Below are positions 43,618 to 56,193 of a DNA stretch of 64,000 bases, piece after piece; position 1 is the stretch's first letter; the number at the start of each line of letters is the position of its first letter. Position numbers and translations under genes: made by a program. This stretch comes from Myxocyprinus asiaticus (lineage: Eukaryota; Chordata; Actinopteri; Cypriniformes; Catostomidae). The stretch is from assembly GCF_019703515.2 (NCBI RefSeq), contig NC_059356.1, positions 20,613,197 to 20,677,196 of the forward strand. The letters run 5' to 3'. The notes beneath the pieces are model-generated. The model saw nothing but the letters and a program-made list of their open reading frames with translations. It searched no databases and was not told the DNA's origin.

Positions 43618-45390
43618 TATAGATATATATATTATTTTTTTTACATAAATTTGGTTCAATTTACAGTATTGAATTCATGAATTATACTCTCACAAAACTT
43701 TGAACAAAGCCTGAATCATGAAAAGTTCAGTTTGAATTTATTATTATTATTATTACTTTCAGGACATATGCAAAACAGTTCCTTTCATTACTTGTAAAAC
43801 TTTGTAGAACAAAAAGTAATGTTCATTAAAGAGTAAAAAGATCCATTGGGGATGGAGTGGGACAAAAATCAGCCCAGCAGAGGGCAATGGTGACACCAGA
43901 ATAGAAATGTTAATAATTCTGCCCAGCTGAAAATTTCATAATTATGTTAGACACATATGCTTGAACACTGTCACTGATAACATACATTTTAAGTATTTTA
44001 AATTAATGAATATTGTTGGTTGTAAAATAGTATTGTCACTGGTTACATTTTTCTAAACTATGTTTATCCAGTAAAATAATGTTTGCCATGGTATAATTTC
44101 ACAGGATGTTCTGTGCGATGTATTGCAGCAAAAGGTGAGCTAGTAGGCTACACTACTATTTGATTATAAATTAATAGATAAGTAAGGTATCTTGTTGTTT
44201 TGCCATCATGTCAGAGCAGCTGCCTATAATGCAGGGCCGGTTCTGCGGGGTTGCGAACGTTAGATCATCCTCAATTGATTATGTAAGCTTAATAATACTG
44301 TATATTGGCAAAGCATTTTTCCTTGAATCCCGGCGAACACACACAAAAACATCCCTGCAACAAAACCAATAAACATGTATGATCTTGCAGATCAGTGTGT
44401 CCTAATTTGCAGGTGGAGCATTCTTCTTTCATGCCTCTGTTGTACAATTGAGCATTTGATTGGTAAATATTTCCACTCTCGCATAGAGAATTTCATTGCG
44501 GAATTATCTCACTTAATCGACCGCCTGCTGCTTTCGATTTCTGCTTCAGGATAAAGTAGCACATAACTGCTGGTCAGTTTCCCAAAGCCAAATCCACACC
44601 TTAAATAAGTGAAATGTAAAAAAAAAAAAAAAAAATTACTCTAGGTTAGTGGTTGCAGATAACATCTTTAACATCGCTTGCTGCATTCATGTGCTGAGAA
44701 AAAAAGCTATAAATGATTGTACATTAGAAAAAAAATTTTTTTTTTCTTAAAAGCAGTGTAATTTGTGAATTAAATATTTTTTATTTGTTTTAGGATTATT
44801 AAACCTGATTTCATCTAATATATATACTGGATAAAATCTCACTTTTTGCAGGACGAATATTTTTTATTTGTTAAATCCATAGTTAAACCTTGCTGTACAT
44901 ATAAAGAGTGAATGTACAACACATGGTTGTTTGACGTATATAAAGTCCAGATTCACTTTATAATGCTTTAAAAATATCAAGAAAAACAAAGGGGGCACAT
45001 GGTATCTACTAATATAATAATTATTATATAAATAACCACAGTCCTTTAGATTGCATATGATTCACACACATAAAATTGTAGGGATTATTAATAAAGCAAC
45101 AACACTGAAAAAGAGAAAAACATTCACTGCTCTTTTCTGGATAACTTAATAAACCCTTTAAAACTGAACACAAAATAAGGATGAGAAATTGCTCATTTTA
45201 ATTTAAAATCATTAAATCAGAAACATATTAATGTATCAAATCTACAGTAATAATCATTGTTTAAATGACGTCACTGACGGAGCTTCTCCGTGCTCGCGGC
45301 ATATATCCAACTAATCGATAATGAAATTCATTGTCGATGATTTCCATTATCGATAATAATCGATTTTATCTATGAATTTTTTCAGCCCTA
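43448..45390. mobile_element. Non-autonomous hAT-type element, 1943 bp, with 8-bp target duplication
   Basis: The element starts 'tagggctgcaaataacaatt' and ends 'ttcagcccta', so TAGGGCTG and CAGCCCTA form the terminal inverted repeat. It is flanked by an exact 8-bp duplication 'atctctag' (43440-43447 and 45391-45398), the hallmark of hAT insertion. Subterminal 'cgattaatc'/'tcgataat' motifs are repeated near both ends. A TA microsatellite lies at about 43556-43630. No transposase frame is present. The truncated copy at 19490-19746 is the same family. Confidence 0.92.
43556..43630. repeat. TA microsatellite inside the hAT-type element
   Basis: About 75 bp of nearly pure TA, absent from the relative at 19490-19746, so it expanded after that copy diverged or is specific to this insertion. 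Confidence 0.9.
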
Positions 45391-45398
45391 ATCTCTAG

Positions 45399-48175
45399 TC
45401 AGGGTGAATCTCAGGGTCTCTCTCTGTCCATCTGTGCTGTTCTCTAAGTGCAAGGCTCTACAGTGATGTGTAGACAGGGTTGATTGCTCTCTGTCTGCGC
45501 TGTCAGACAGTGTCAAGCAGGGAATGATCCCTCTCTGCCATCAGGTCAGGAAAAGACCTTAACCTTCACTTGACATGCAAAGCGCACTTCGGCACACTGA
45601 TTTTTAGATTAAAAGTTTATACTTCTGTAGATACAACTAATTAGTATTCTTAATGAGAATCAGAGTTTTCTTTGTCATTTAAGGAGCAATTGTTGTTAAC
45701 ATTACACAGATGTCACTTTTCGACCAAAAATGAAAACTGTGTCATCATTTACTCACCCTCATGTTGTTTCAAACCCACAACCTGACAGATATTTGACAAG
45801 AAATGCAATAGCTTTTGTGGTTTCTAGGGTGTTTGGTATGTTTTGGCAGTTTGTTATGCGGTTGGCTTACAAGGATATTCTGGTTGGCTACTAAGACCCC
45901 GTTTACACCTATTACAATAAGATGCATCTCGGGGGATTCGATCATATGTGGTCAGATGAGACATATCGCTGTTTACACCTGGTCACTTAAATGCGTCTCC
46001 TGTGACCACTTGTGTTTGCATTTCAAGGGGAGGGTCTCTGATTTCATGACGACATACATTAATCACTATCTCTGTGTTACTGCATGACATTAAAGCTGAA
46101 CAAAGTCAGAAAAGTTTTGGCAAGCGCCAAAAAAATGACACTCTGTTTCACCTAGATGCATCTGAAATTTTATCTAAGCACAAATGCAACATTTCGAGCA
46201 GAGTTCTCTGTTATTTTAATGGATTACCTGTATTAAAGGAGCTTCAGATGTCCGTGGTTGTTTGACAGGTGAGGGATGGTGCTTCACTGCTGTCCGGGAA
46301 GCATTCAGGACGGATTAACGTTTATACCTCAAATGCGATTCAATATCGGTTCATATGGGTTTATTTCAGTTATATGTGTCGCTTTTGCTTACATATAAAA
46401 TTATTTATCTCACAGCTAATACTGTTAATTATACAGGGGACCTTTTAACTAGGTACATTAGGCAAATATACATTTTACTAATAATGTTTTATTACTTTTT
46501 CATCATTTTGGTCATATTTTGGCTTTTAAAAAATGAACAAATGTATTCAATCAATAAATAAGATATTATATTTCATATATTATGTTTGTTACATATTTAT
46601 TTTTAAATTGCATAATTTGTACTATTTACAAGTATTTACATTGATTTGTTGAACATGCTAAATCCGGTACTGTCTCTTTAAAAAAAAACAAAAAAAAAAA
46701 ACGGCATTTCTGTAAACAGTGCCTTTAAATGAGCATGTTAACTAGAGAGGACTCGAATGGCTTTACCTCATCTGTGCGTTGCATGATTAGAATTAAATGT
46801 TTTTTTTGTTTTGTTTTTTGTAGTTGTTTTTGATCAACAACTGACTGTAAAGAACAGAAAGGGTATTAAAAGAGACAGTATTCAATGACAAATGGGTTGC
46901 GTGGATCTTGTCTTCGGACACACATTACACGGAAAATCTTTTACTCTCAACACGCTGTTAAAGGATCTCGCTGCTGAACACTTCATAACTAAACTACACA
47001 ATAACTGGTGAGTGAAATGTAAACATTTACCAGCCAGTTGCCAAATGTATTCACTTTAGTCACATAGTGCAAAATTTGGTGAGTGATTTCCTCTCATTGT
47101 AGTAGAGGGTTGCGCATTGAGTGAAAGATCGATCTTGGGATTAAAGAATTGATATCGAGATCATTCAAATGAAGATCATGATTAATCGGAAAAACAATAT
47201 TTTTACCCACTCCTAGTGTTAGCCGATAGCTGAGCGGTGCCTATCGTGGCCTGCCTTTAACTATCCCTATGCTTGATTTGATTAACCCAGTTTGTCTTAC
47301 GTCTTAATGTCTTACATTACATGACATTATCATCAAGTTTGCTGCGGTTTTTGCAAGTATGCAGTAGAATGTTGACTAACTTTACATGTTGCCTTCATGT
47401 GTTGATAATGTATCATAAGTTGTCAAACGCTATGCACTCAGGTTCAAAGTCCCGGCTAGTGCTTTGATTTACATTCAGCTCATCAAATGGATGGTAATGA
47501 GCTAGATTTACCCACTCGGATTGTCAGTGTGTGGGCTTTACTCCCCCAGACAGACTGACAGATAAAAAGCAAGCTAGTGCTCCCAGGAGCCCTTTTGTAG
47601 GTAATTGAGTTAAGAGTCAGAAGGCAGGCCAACATTTCCCATAGAAACCAGGAGAAACCAGCATCAGAAGGCTGTTAGCTCCTTATCTGACGTTACAAAT
47701 GATTGCAACAGGTTCATTATTTGACAGAGATTGTAACTGAGGTGGGGTTTTGTGATAGGTGAGGTATTTGAGGTATGCTACTGCATGTTAGCCATTGTTA
47801 CTTCTTATCAGGAACTTGAGTATTCGGAAGTAACAGCAATGAACCGATCACAAAAGCACCATAGTCAGATGTCTTGGTCTCTTCATTCAACATTTCATTT
47901 TTAATTTTGTAATTGGTTACAATACATGTTGGATGGTTCCTGTGGTCTGATTGATTCAGGACAGCAATGTACACTGTTAGCTCGGGGCAACAACAGCACC
48001 ACATTTGTGCTTTCAATAACAGTTTGTGCAACTGATGGAATGGAGCAGAATGTAGATTAAAACAAATGTTGAATTAATTTTAACTCGACAAACATGCCTA
48101 AAAATGCAACGCACGTGGTGCGAGACATACACAACAGCAAAACATGATGCTGTGGTCCATCTGACGCATATGTAC
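45399..48175. other. Non-coding DNA with fragments of other repeats
   Basis: 45724-45790 is one arm of the palindromic MITE ('gtcatcatttactcaccctc'). 45890-46030 starts 'gaccccgtttacacct' and repeats 'gtttacacctggtcactt', a MITE-like repeat end. 47120-47220 carries 'gatcgatcttgg' and ends 'tacccactccta', a hAT-like end. No gene is recognised. Confidence 0.5.
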
Positions 48176-48625
48176 ACTACCAGTCGAATGTATGGAGACA
48201 GTGAATTTGTTTCTCATAATATAAAAAACATTTTGATCTAAAGGCTTACCCTTAAATATTTGAAATTAGTTTTGTAAACAGATATAAATCATGCTCATAT
48301 ATGAATTTCTTTACAAAACAAAACAAAAAATATACATTTATTTATTTATTTCGGCCAAATCGTGAAGGCAGCCAAAAAGTGCCCAGCATACATGGAAACT
48401 TCTGTAAATTCTGTTTATATACAGTGTATACTGTATACTGTGTATAATTCATGAAATTGGTTGGAGAAAAAAAAAAGTCCCAAAGTGTGCAGAGCTGTAA
48501 TGAAAACAATGGTTTGCTACTTTGAAGAAGCTGGGATATAATTAATACTTCCATTTGTCTTATTTCATAGTTTTGATGACTTTACTATTAATATAAAATT
48601 TGTAAAATGTATAATAAATACATTT
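48176..48625 (+). mobile_element. Tc1-type relic, internally deleted
   Basis: It begins 'acactaccagtcgaatgtat', a diverged Tc1-type terminus, and contains plus-strand remnants of a transposase C-terminus: IVKAAKKCPAYMETS (near 48355-48400) and PKVCRAVMKTMVCYFEEAGI (near 48477-48536). The 3' flank 'atttcatagttttgatgact' is part of the usual 3' end of this family. The catalytic region and right terminus are missing. The family differs from those at 29871 and 53534. Confidence 0.6.
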
Positions 48626-51600
48626 GTAGCACCTACATAGAGTATGTAGGTGGTACATAGAGCAACATTTAAAATACACCTCATTCTATCGCCCACTCTA
48701 ATTACTTGGTTAATTTTTCAAAATCACCAAAATGCACATCCATACATGTTACCAAAGCATTTTTCATTTTAAAACATCTTAAACATTTTTGCTTAGATCC
48801 ATTTGGCTCACTCATATTTCCGTCTTACACAGACAATTTTGAAACGTCCTTCCGTCAGTTTTGCATTATCCTCCTGTTTTACAAAAAGTTAGGAAAGTCA
48901 CTATCTAATGAAAAAGCAGGGAAAACTGAGGCCGATTTCATCAACTTTACCCATCAGTCCTGGAGCAGGCCTGTTATACTTTAAGCCAAGCTGTCTCCTG
49001 TCAGAACATTTCATCTTTGATAATAATACTAACAAATTCAATTTCCTTCTTGGGCTCTGCTAATGCATTCCTGGAGTCGTCCTGCAGCGGTACGGTCCAC
49101 TGCAGAGGCAGCATGCTGATGAGCCTCGCACTGCCACTCTGGCTTCATGCACAGACAAATGGAAAGTGAAGGCTCCATTGAACACACCTGGCAAAATGGG
49201 AGAGGTGGAGTAGACGGGAGATGCCTGCGCAATACCTGTCTAACAGGCATCTGCCTCAGCCTCATAGGGACCCGGAGCAGATGGGAAGGGTATTTTTCTA
49301 GATACAGCATGCCTTAAGAGGTTGCACCTGGTTGTTTTTAGAGAAATAGCAAGAGTAGGGCTGGGCGATATTGCTAAATACATTATATGTCGATATTTTT
49401 AAGGGTTTTGAAAATATTGATAGCACTATGTGATAATTCATACACATGGGCTTGGCCATTAAGTTTTGGTATTTTTATGCAAGCATGCACTACTGTAAGT
49501 CTAGGCGCAAGTGGGTTTGGTGAAATTGCGTGCGCAAAGTGCTAATAGGCTGGGTAAAGTGCAATTTAATTTAAAGGTTCTTCTTCAGTTATTGCACCAT
49601 CTGTGTCCTATTATTTAGTCCATTCCCTGTCATGCACCAGTGATATAAACAATGACAGCACATTCGTATGAAGTTATGGGAAGTAGATTTGGGCTGTATG
49701 CAATGAATTAGAAGAATAGAAAAATGGACTTACATTCTTTTGTGCATTAACTGCGTCCTTGTTGCATGTCAGGGGTATTTATATGACAGTGACACGCTCC
49801 TTTTATATGCATGGAGAAAGTGGTTCTCGTCAGGATTTGGATGGACGCTCCATTATAGAGAATGTAAGTATTATTAATCATATTGATCAAGTGACACACA
49901 AATCATGGATGGTATTAACAGTGATTGTTTCAGCCTTCCATGTTAGACTGTGTATTTGTATTAAAAATAAACCAAAAACATTTCTAAATTGAAATTACAC
50001 TACAAACGAAACAAATATTTAATCAAAATAACGAAGTGGTCAAAAAAATCCTATATAAGCACCTCCCATAAAATCCAAACATTTTACCTTCTCCAACTTC
50101 ATTTACCAGCTCCTTTTTGACTTTAAAATCACTCTACGACAACAGGTGAAAAAAAAAAAAAAGACCATAAATTAAATAGTAAATATAAAGATATTATGAT
50201 AATACTTAAAAAAATAAACCATGACCTCAAATCTGATAAAGTTTTACACACATCTGAAAAACAAATAAAAATAACAACAACAACAACTACAAGAGTGATT
50301 GTCAGGGACATAATTTGGTGTTCCACTATATTTTCAGAGTTTGGACATGAACTTTATTACCACCTGCAGGTAGAATCTCCAAACTGCAAATGTAGGAACT
50401 GAATTTAGACTTTGTGATGAAAATAGACGTGGGACTGAAACGTATTTCTCAGGAAATTAGCAAACTGTGCTTTGCGCCACTTTATTAACATACAGTACAC
50501 CTACAGTTTGCATACACTAAACACATTAAAACATCTTTGTCTTAATGCTCATACTCTTGAGTCGCTAGAAAAGGAAGGATCTTGAAATAATTATAATGAC
50601 ACCATCTTGGCATGTTCAATAGTTAAATAAAATGCACATCATCACAATATTCATTATTTTCTTATTTTAATATCACCAGTAATATCTTTTCAAATATCAA
50701 AATTAGAATTATTATGCTAATTAATGGCATTTATTTGAATACAACAGAAGGCTGTTTGTAGATAGATGGCGTATGGTTAAGGCATTGATAAGCAGGAGAT
50801 GCTGTTTTCATTTCCTCAGTGGGAGGTGAAGGGCTGATTTGGTGCAGTTGGACATGTTTCTTTTCCTTCCCTTCATTTTTTAGTCTGCTTGATTTGATCC
50901 TATCTGAATGAGAATTTGCAGAGGACTTGTTGGTATTCACAAAGACAGCCTTTGCCACCACAGCATATCAAACAGAATGCGTCTCTAGAGAAGTGTACAG
51001 TCATTGTGAATTCTTCTCCCAGCATTTCATTGAGAAAAACTAAGGCACTTATGCTAACACAATCAAGAGGTTTATTGGCCTTTTTCAACAAGATGGACAG
51101 TGCTAGTTCCAAACAAGCTGACAGCATTGAAGCAGTATTAATGTGACATCTAATAATCATGCTTTGAAGTTTACACCATTTCGGCTATTTTTAGTTAGTG
51201 TCATGTCATCTTCCTTTTTTCGATTTCTGAATGTTTGCTTGAATACTTGATACTGTTGTTAGATACATTAAGAGCTTCAAACACTCTGTATTTCATTTGT
51301 ATCTCTGCTCTATAATTTGATTTAGTTTCTTTTTACTTTATTTTATTACTGACTGTTAACTTGTCTGGAATAATTACTTAAACTTGAAACAATGTTTCCT
51401 GCTTTAATTTATAATTATTGTTTTAATACTGTATTAATACTGTATATTACTTTTTAAATCCAGTAGTGTGTTTAATAAAATATTAGTTTTAGATATATCA
51501 CTATTGGTATTGAGAATCGTAAAATTTCACCTGGATTGGTATCGACTCCTGTAGATTTGGTATTATTTCAACCCTCACACATGATTGTTATAAAATATAA

Positions 51601-52334
51601 ATTTTTGCTGCTTAGTTTCCATAAATGGGCTTGTTGGACTGGGACAGGAGCTTTGACATGGGTGAATTCCAATCGAAAGTGAACATCCCTGTGCCCTACT
51701 CACTTCATCCCTATGCAACCCACCAGTGGAGAACTACAGTGCTAGCTTATGTCTACATTGTCCATCAAACTCATTGTTCATCTTAAACTTTTTTTTATTT
51801 TTTATTATTTATTAGAAAATCCTGTTTTCCATGATATGTCCCTCTCAAATTCAGAGGTAAACTGATCTAAAAATTCAAAATGTATTTTCCCCTCATCGAA
51901 TAAGAATTCCCAGCATCAAATAAGAATAATACTCACAAAACAGTAGCTGCTAGATAAAAAGGTGAAATATGGCAGATGAAAAAAGGATTGATCCTAATGG
52001 CAGGAAACTTTCTAACAAATGGTGCTTTGTGCCCCTGGTGAGGGCAGTTAAATTTCGTTGCACAGTTTCCTTGCCAAACTTATTGCTTTTTTTATATTTA
52101 CAACCAACCATAAAGCTACTAACATTTTACAGGTTTAGGTTAGTGCTGTAGGAGTGAAATAAGAGGCGTGTAAAGCCTGGCACATACTTTAATGTTTCAG
52201 TTGAATAAAGAAGAAAGAAAGAACCAAAATGCTTTTTTCGACTTGAAGCAGTTTTCAATCACAGCAGGAATTAAGAAATATTATTAATGAGATCTTTATA
52301 ATATCTCACTTGCTTCTCCAAGACAGCAATGAGA
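48626..52334. other. Non-coding DNA, no gene recognised
   Basis: It includes a hAT-like fragment beginning 'tagggctgggcgatattg' at 49356 and a related 'tattggtattgagaatcg' fragment at 51500-51585. Everything else is unassigned. No open frame (for example 50129-50326, 50731-51160) has a recognisable domain. Confidence 0.5.
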
Positions 52335-53322
52335 TTAAATCCGCACCACAGTGACTGCTCGAATCTCTGCCTGCCTGGTAGACATCTCGGCCTGGATGAA
52401 GGAACACCACCTGCAACTTAACCCAGCCAACACCGAACTCCTTGTCTTTCCAGCCAACCCTGCTGTTGAACACAACATCACTGTGCAGCTGGGTGCAACT
52501 ACAGTAACGCCTTCCAAAACGGTCAGAAATCTAGGGGTAACCATCAACAACAGACTAAATTTCACAGACCACATCTCAAAGACCACAAGATCATGCAGAT
52601 TTACACTCTACAATACCAGGAAGATAAGACTCTTCCTCTCTGAACATGCCACACAACTTCTTGTTCAGTCACTTGTCATAACTAGACTGGAGTACTGTAA
52701 CGCTCTCATTTCAGGCCTCCCTGCATGTGCAATTAAACCCCTGCAAATGATCCAGAATGCAGCAGCACGTCTAGTCTTTAATCAACCAAAGAGAGCACAT
52801 GTTACACCACTCCTTGTCTCTCTCCACTGGCTGCCGTTTGATGCACGTATCAAGTTCAAGGCTCTGATGCTGGTATATAAAACAGTCACTGGGTCTGCTC
52901 CGGCATACCTAAACTCATTTCTGCAGAGCTACGCACCCACTAAAACCTGCGGTCAGCTAAGGAATGTCGCCTTGTTGTACCAACACAAAGAGGCGCCAAA
53001 ACACTTTCCCGCACTTTCGGTTTCATCATACTATGTTGAATGACCTTCCCAAATCCATCCGTGAAGCTGACTCACTTTCTGTCTTCAAAAAACAGCTAAA
53101 AACACATCTTTTCCATGAGCACTTAACCAGTCACTAGAAGAAAAAAAAAAAAAAAAAAAAAACATTTAATGTGTTTTGAATGCTATTCTGATGCTAGTGA
53201 AACTTTGTAATATGACACTTTTCGTACCACTGTCTCCTTAAGATGATTCGCTTATGTTTTCCTCTTTTGTAAGTCGCTTTGGATAAAAGCATCTGCCAAA
53301 TGAATAAATGTAAATGTAAATG
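52335..53322 (+). mobile_element. L2-clade LINE fragment, 5'-truncated, second copy
   Basis: It begins inside ORF2 and runs to the 3' tail 'gtaagtcgctttggataaaa', 'gcatctgccaaatgaataaa' and 'tgtaaatgtaaatg'. It shares with the copy at 16125-16806 the coding end, the A run after the stop (53138-53162) and the 3' UTR. This copy retains about 370 bp more of ORF2 on its 5' side. No clear target duplication was seen. Confidence 0.87.
52351..53128 (+). pseudogene. LINE ORF2 C-terminal third
   Basis: The frame reads ACLVDISAWMKEHHLQLNPA, NTELLVFPANPAVEHNITVQ and VRNLGVTINNRLNFTDHISK, the region just after the catalytic YADD of L2-type RT. It continues to LLVQSLVITRLEYCNALISG and HVTPLLVSLHWLPFDARIKF. 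A small deletion near 52945-52950 shifts the frame, giving a false end at 53043. The true end FKKQLKTHLFHEHL continues in another frame to about 53138. The catalytic motifs lie upstream of the truncation. Confidence 0.87.
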
Positions 53323-53533
53323 GAGAGAAAATGGGGTTGAATTCATGCTTCTGTGATTTTTCTACTGAGAAAAAGATCTCAGTAATCTCCCATGCATCTC
53401 CTCTAGTATTTCAGAGGAGATCTCAACAATGTCTCACACTGTGCTCAGATTTCCCAAGATACCAAAGTCTGCAAGCAAAACTCAGAGATGAACTCAATAT
53501 TAACAAACATTTCTCATCGAATTATCCGAGCTA

Positions 53534-54639
53534 CACTGGCGGCCAAAAGTTTGGAATAATGTACAGATTTTGCTCTTATGGAAAGAAATGGGTACTTTTA
53601 TTCACCAAAGTGGCATTCAACTGATCACAAAGTATAGTCAGGACATTAATAACGTGAAAAATTACTACTACAATTTGAAGAAAAATGTTCAGAACTTTTT
53701 AAACTACTTCAAAGTGTTCTCATCAATAAATCCTCCACATGCAGCAATGACAGCTTTGCAGATCCTTGGCATTCTAGCTGTCAGTTTGTCCAGATACTCT
53801 GGTGACATTTCACCCCACGCTTCCTGTAGCACTTGCCATAGATGTGGCTGTCTTGTCGGGCACTTCTCATGCACCTTACAGTCTAGCTGATCCCACAAAA
53901 GCTCAATCGGGTTAAGATCCATAACACTCTTTTCCAATTATCTGTTGTCCAATGTCTGTGTTTCTTTGCCCACTCTAACCTTTTCTTTTTGTTTTTCTGT
54001 TTCAAAAGTGGCTTTTTCTTTGCAATTCTTCCCATAAATCAAATTAGAGACTCTGATGCACTTATCCTCTTTAGTTGTACATGTCTTTCTGTCCTTGTTA
54101 GAGCAGTTGTCCTTTGTCTTTGAAGACTGCAGTGTACACCTTTGTATGAAATCTTCAGTTTTTTGGCAATTTCAAGCATTGTACAGCCTTCATTCCTCAA
54201 AACAATGATTGACTGATGAGTTTCTAGAGAAAACTGTTTCTTTTTTTGCCATTTTTGACCTAATATTGACCTAAAGACATGCTAGTCTATTGCATACTGT
54301 GGCAACTCAAAAACAAACACAAAGACAATGTTAAGCTTCATTTAACGAACCAAATAGCTTTCAGCAGTGTTTGATACAATGACAAGTGATTTTCTAGTTA
54401 CAATTTAGCAATTTAGCATGATTACTCAAGGATAAGGTGTTGGAGTGATGGCTGCTGGAAATGGGGCCTGTCTAGATTTGATCAGATGTTTTTCAAATAG
54501 TGATGGTGCTGTTTTTTACATCAGTAATGTCCTGACTATACTTTGTGATCAGTTGAATGCCACTTCGGTGAATTAAAGTACTAATTTCCTTCCGAAACAG
54601 CAAAATCTATACATTATTCCAAACTTTTGGCCGCCAGCA
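53534..54639 (-). mobile_element. Tc1-type element with the catalytic core deleted
   Basis: The ends are 'cactggcggccaaaagtttg' (53534) and the inverse 'caaacttttggccgccagca' (to 54639), flanked by TA (53532-53533 and 54640-54641). Inverted repeats run about 120 bp ('gcattcaactgatcacaaag' is shared). On the minus strand the DNA-binding N-terminus is readable from about 54240 (SIIVLRNEGCTMLEIAKKLK, HRHWTTDNWKRVLW). It then joins directly to DLNPIELLWDQLDCKVHEK near 53925, so the first two catalytic Asp residues are deleted. Confidence 0.88.
53704..54245 (-). pseudogene. Tc1 transposase remnant (DNA-binding part plus C-terminus)
   Basis: The minus-strand sequence holds helix-turn-helix-like segments (CTMLEIAKKLKISYKGVHCS), a stop near 54035-54050, and KKRLEWAKKHRHWTTDNWKR. 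It then joins to the C-terminal block DLNPIELLWDQLDCK, in the frame of 53704-53937, with the third catalytic residue (Glu of NPIE). The family usually spans about 340 residues, and about 110-120 residues between WKRVLW and DLNPIE are missing. Confidence 0.82.
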
Positions 54640-54641
54640 TA

Positions 54642-55772
54642 TGCTAGGCACATTAATTTTATAGCTCTATACTTTTACTGTCTGCCAACATTTTACTCAT
54701 ATTTGTCATTATTCAGGAGAAACATCTTAAAGACATTTTAATACTTCCAAAAATTGTAACTGAAACCTCCATTAAGTTCTTGAGCAGTGAAAGAGCAACT
54801 CCGGAGCAATAGCATTTTTTCCTCAGGGTTAAACTCCTTATGGGTGTGTGCCGTCGACAATGAAAATCAGCTTTCTTCTTGTCAACATGGCAAACAGTGA
54901 GCCATCCGCAGGGTTCAATGTTTTTTAATGCTCAGTGAGATTGCCAAAGGGGGAAGCCTAGCCCTTAGCACACTATTTAGATTTAGTAGATTTAAACGCC
55001 TTAAAGGTGAGCAGTTGTCAGCCTGCTGTCTTCATGCATGGCTACCCTCTTAGGTGTAGAACTGAGAGAGAAAGAGACAGGCCGAAAGGAAGGAATCGAA
55101 GGAAGAGGAGGATTAATGTCAGAATGACTGAACAGTTGTAGCACAGTCGGAAATTAAACCTAGACCTATTATTCATGATTAACACAGTGCATTTTCCCTA
55201 ATTTCCCTAAATTATTGATCTTAAAAGTGCAATCCCTCAAGCATCAAAGAAAAACAGTTTTTGTGATGTAATATTGAATTGTCATGTTTTATGAAGAAAG
55301 GACACCAATTACCATTCTTTTATACCAACTCCTTTGCCAAAAACCCAGCTTTTTATTTGCCTCCTTTATGTAGACCTTCTGTAATATTGAGCAAAGTAAT
55401 GCTGTCTTTTAAACATTCTATATTATACCTGTATGGTATGTGAGTTGGGAGACTAGGGCTGGGTATCGATACAGATTTCCTGATTTGATCACGAGTCGCA
55501 AGCAAATAATTTGGGTATACTAAATTTAATTTGTAATGTCCATTTTTCCTCACATATAAAAACAATTTGACGGTTCTCAATACCAATTTCAATACCACAA
55601 CAAAATGCTAAATAATTTGAGGAAAAATTGTTTCAAGCTATCAAATAATTAGATTTTTGAATATCAAGTATTCAGTCAGTAATAAAGAACATTAACAGCA
55701 GAATCAAGTGAAAAATAAGTAATTACTGGTCTTCACTGTATGATTATAATACATACAATTATAATACAGTGG
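54642..55772. other. Non-coding DNA with one hAT-like fragment
   Basis: 55453 begins 'tagggctgggtatcgatac', and 55565-55610 has 'ggttctcaataccaatttca', ends of a widespread fish repeat. Nothing else is recognised. Confidence 0.5.
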
Positions 55773-55777
55773 CAGGT

Positions 55778-56193
55778 TGTAACGTGTGCTGGCTGCTGGC
55801 AATGATGAAGACGAAGATGATGAGAACCCAAGTGCAGTTTTAATTACAGAACGTGAAATCCAAAAACCCTAACTAAACATGAACATGGCTTGACTAAAAA
55901 CTTGACAAAAACTTGACAATAAACGTGGCCTGACAAACTTCTACACTCACATTCAATACTTGACCACCAGTTAATGCAAACATGAGGGCTTAAATACAAG
56001 ACATGGGAGAACATAAACCAATGAACAAACAGAACTCATAACAAGCTAATTAAACAATAAACCAATGAAAACATGACACATGAACATGGAGGGAAAACAG
56101 AAATCACATGACAAGGGAAACTGGAACACATGACATGAACCAAGAACTAGAATTTCAAAATAAAAGACATGAATCAACAAAATACACTTGACA
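55778..56193 (-). repeat. LTR (sense 3') of gag-only element 2
   Basis: 416-bp direct repeat of 57326-57730, with a few small indels (for example one extra 'aaaacttgacaaaaacttg' segment here). The stop codon of the gag frame lies inside this LTR at 56155-56157. Confidence 0.9.

Noticed and set aside
48342..48554. Minus-strand 70-codon frame
   Set aside because: It is the complement of a Tc1 transposase remnant readable on the plus strand (CPAYMETS, AVMKTMVCYFEEAGI).
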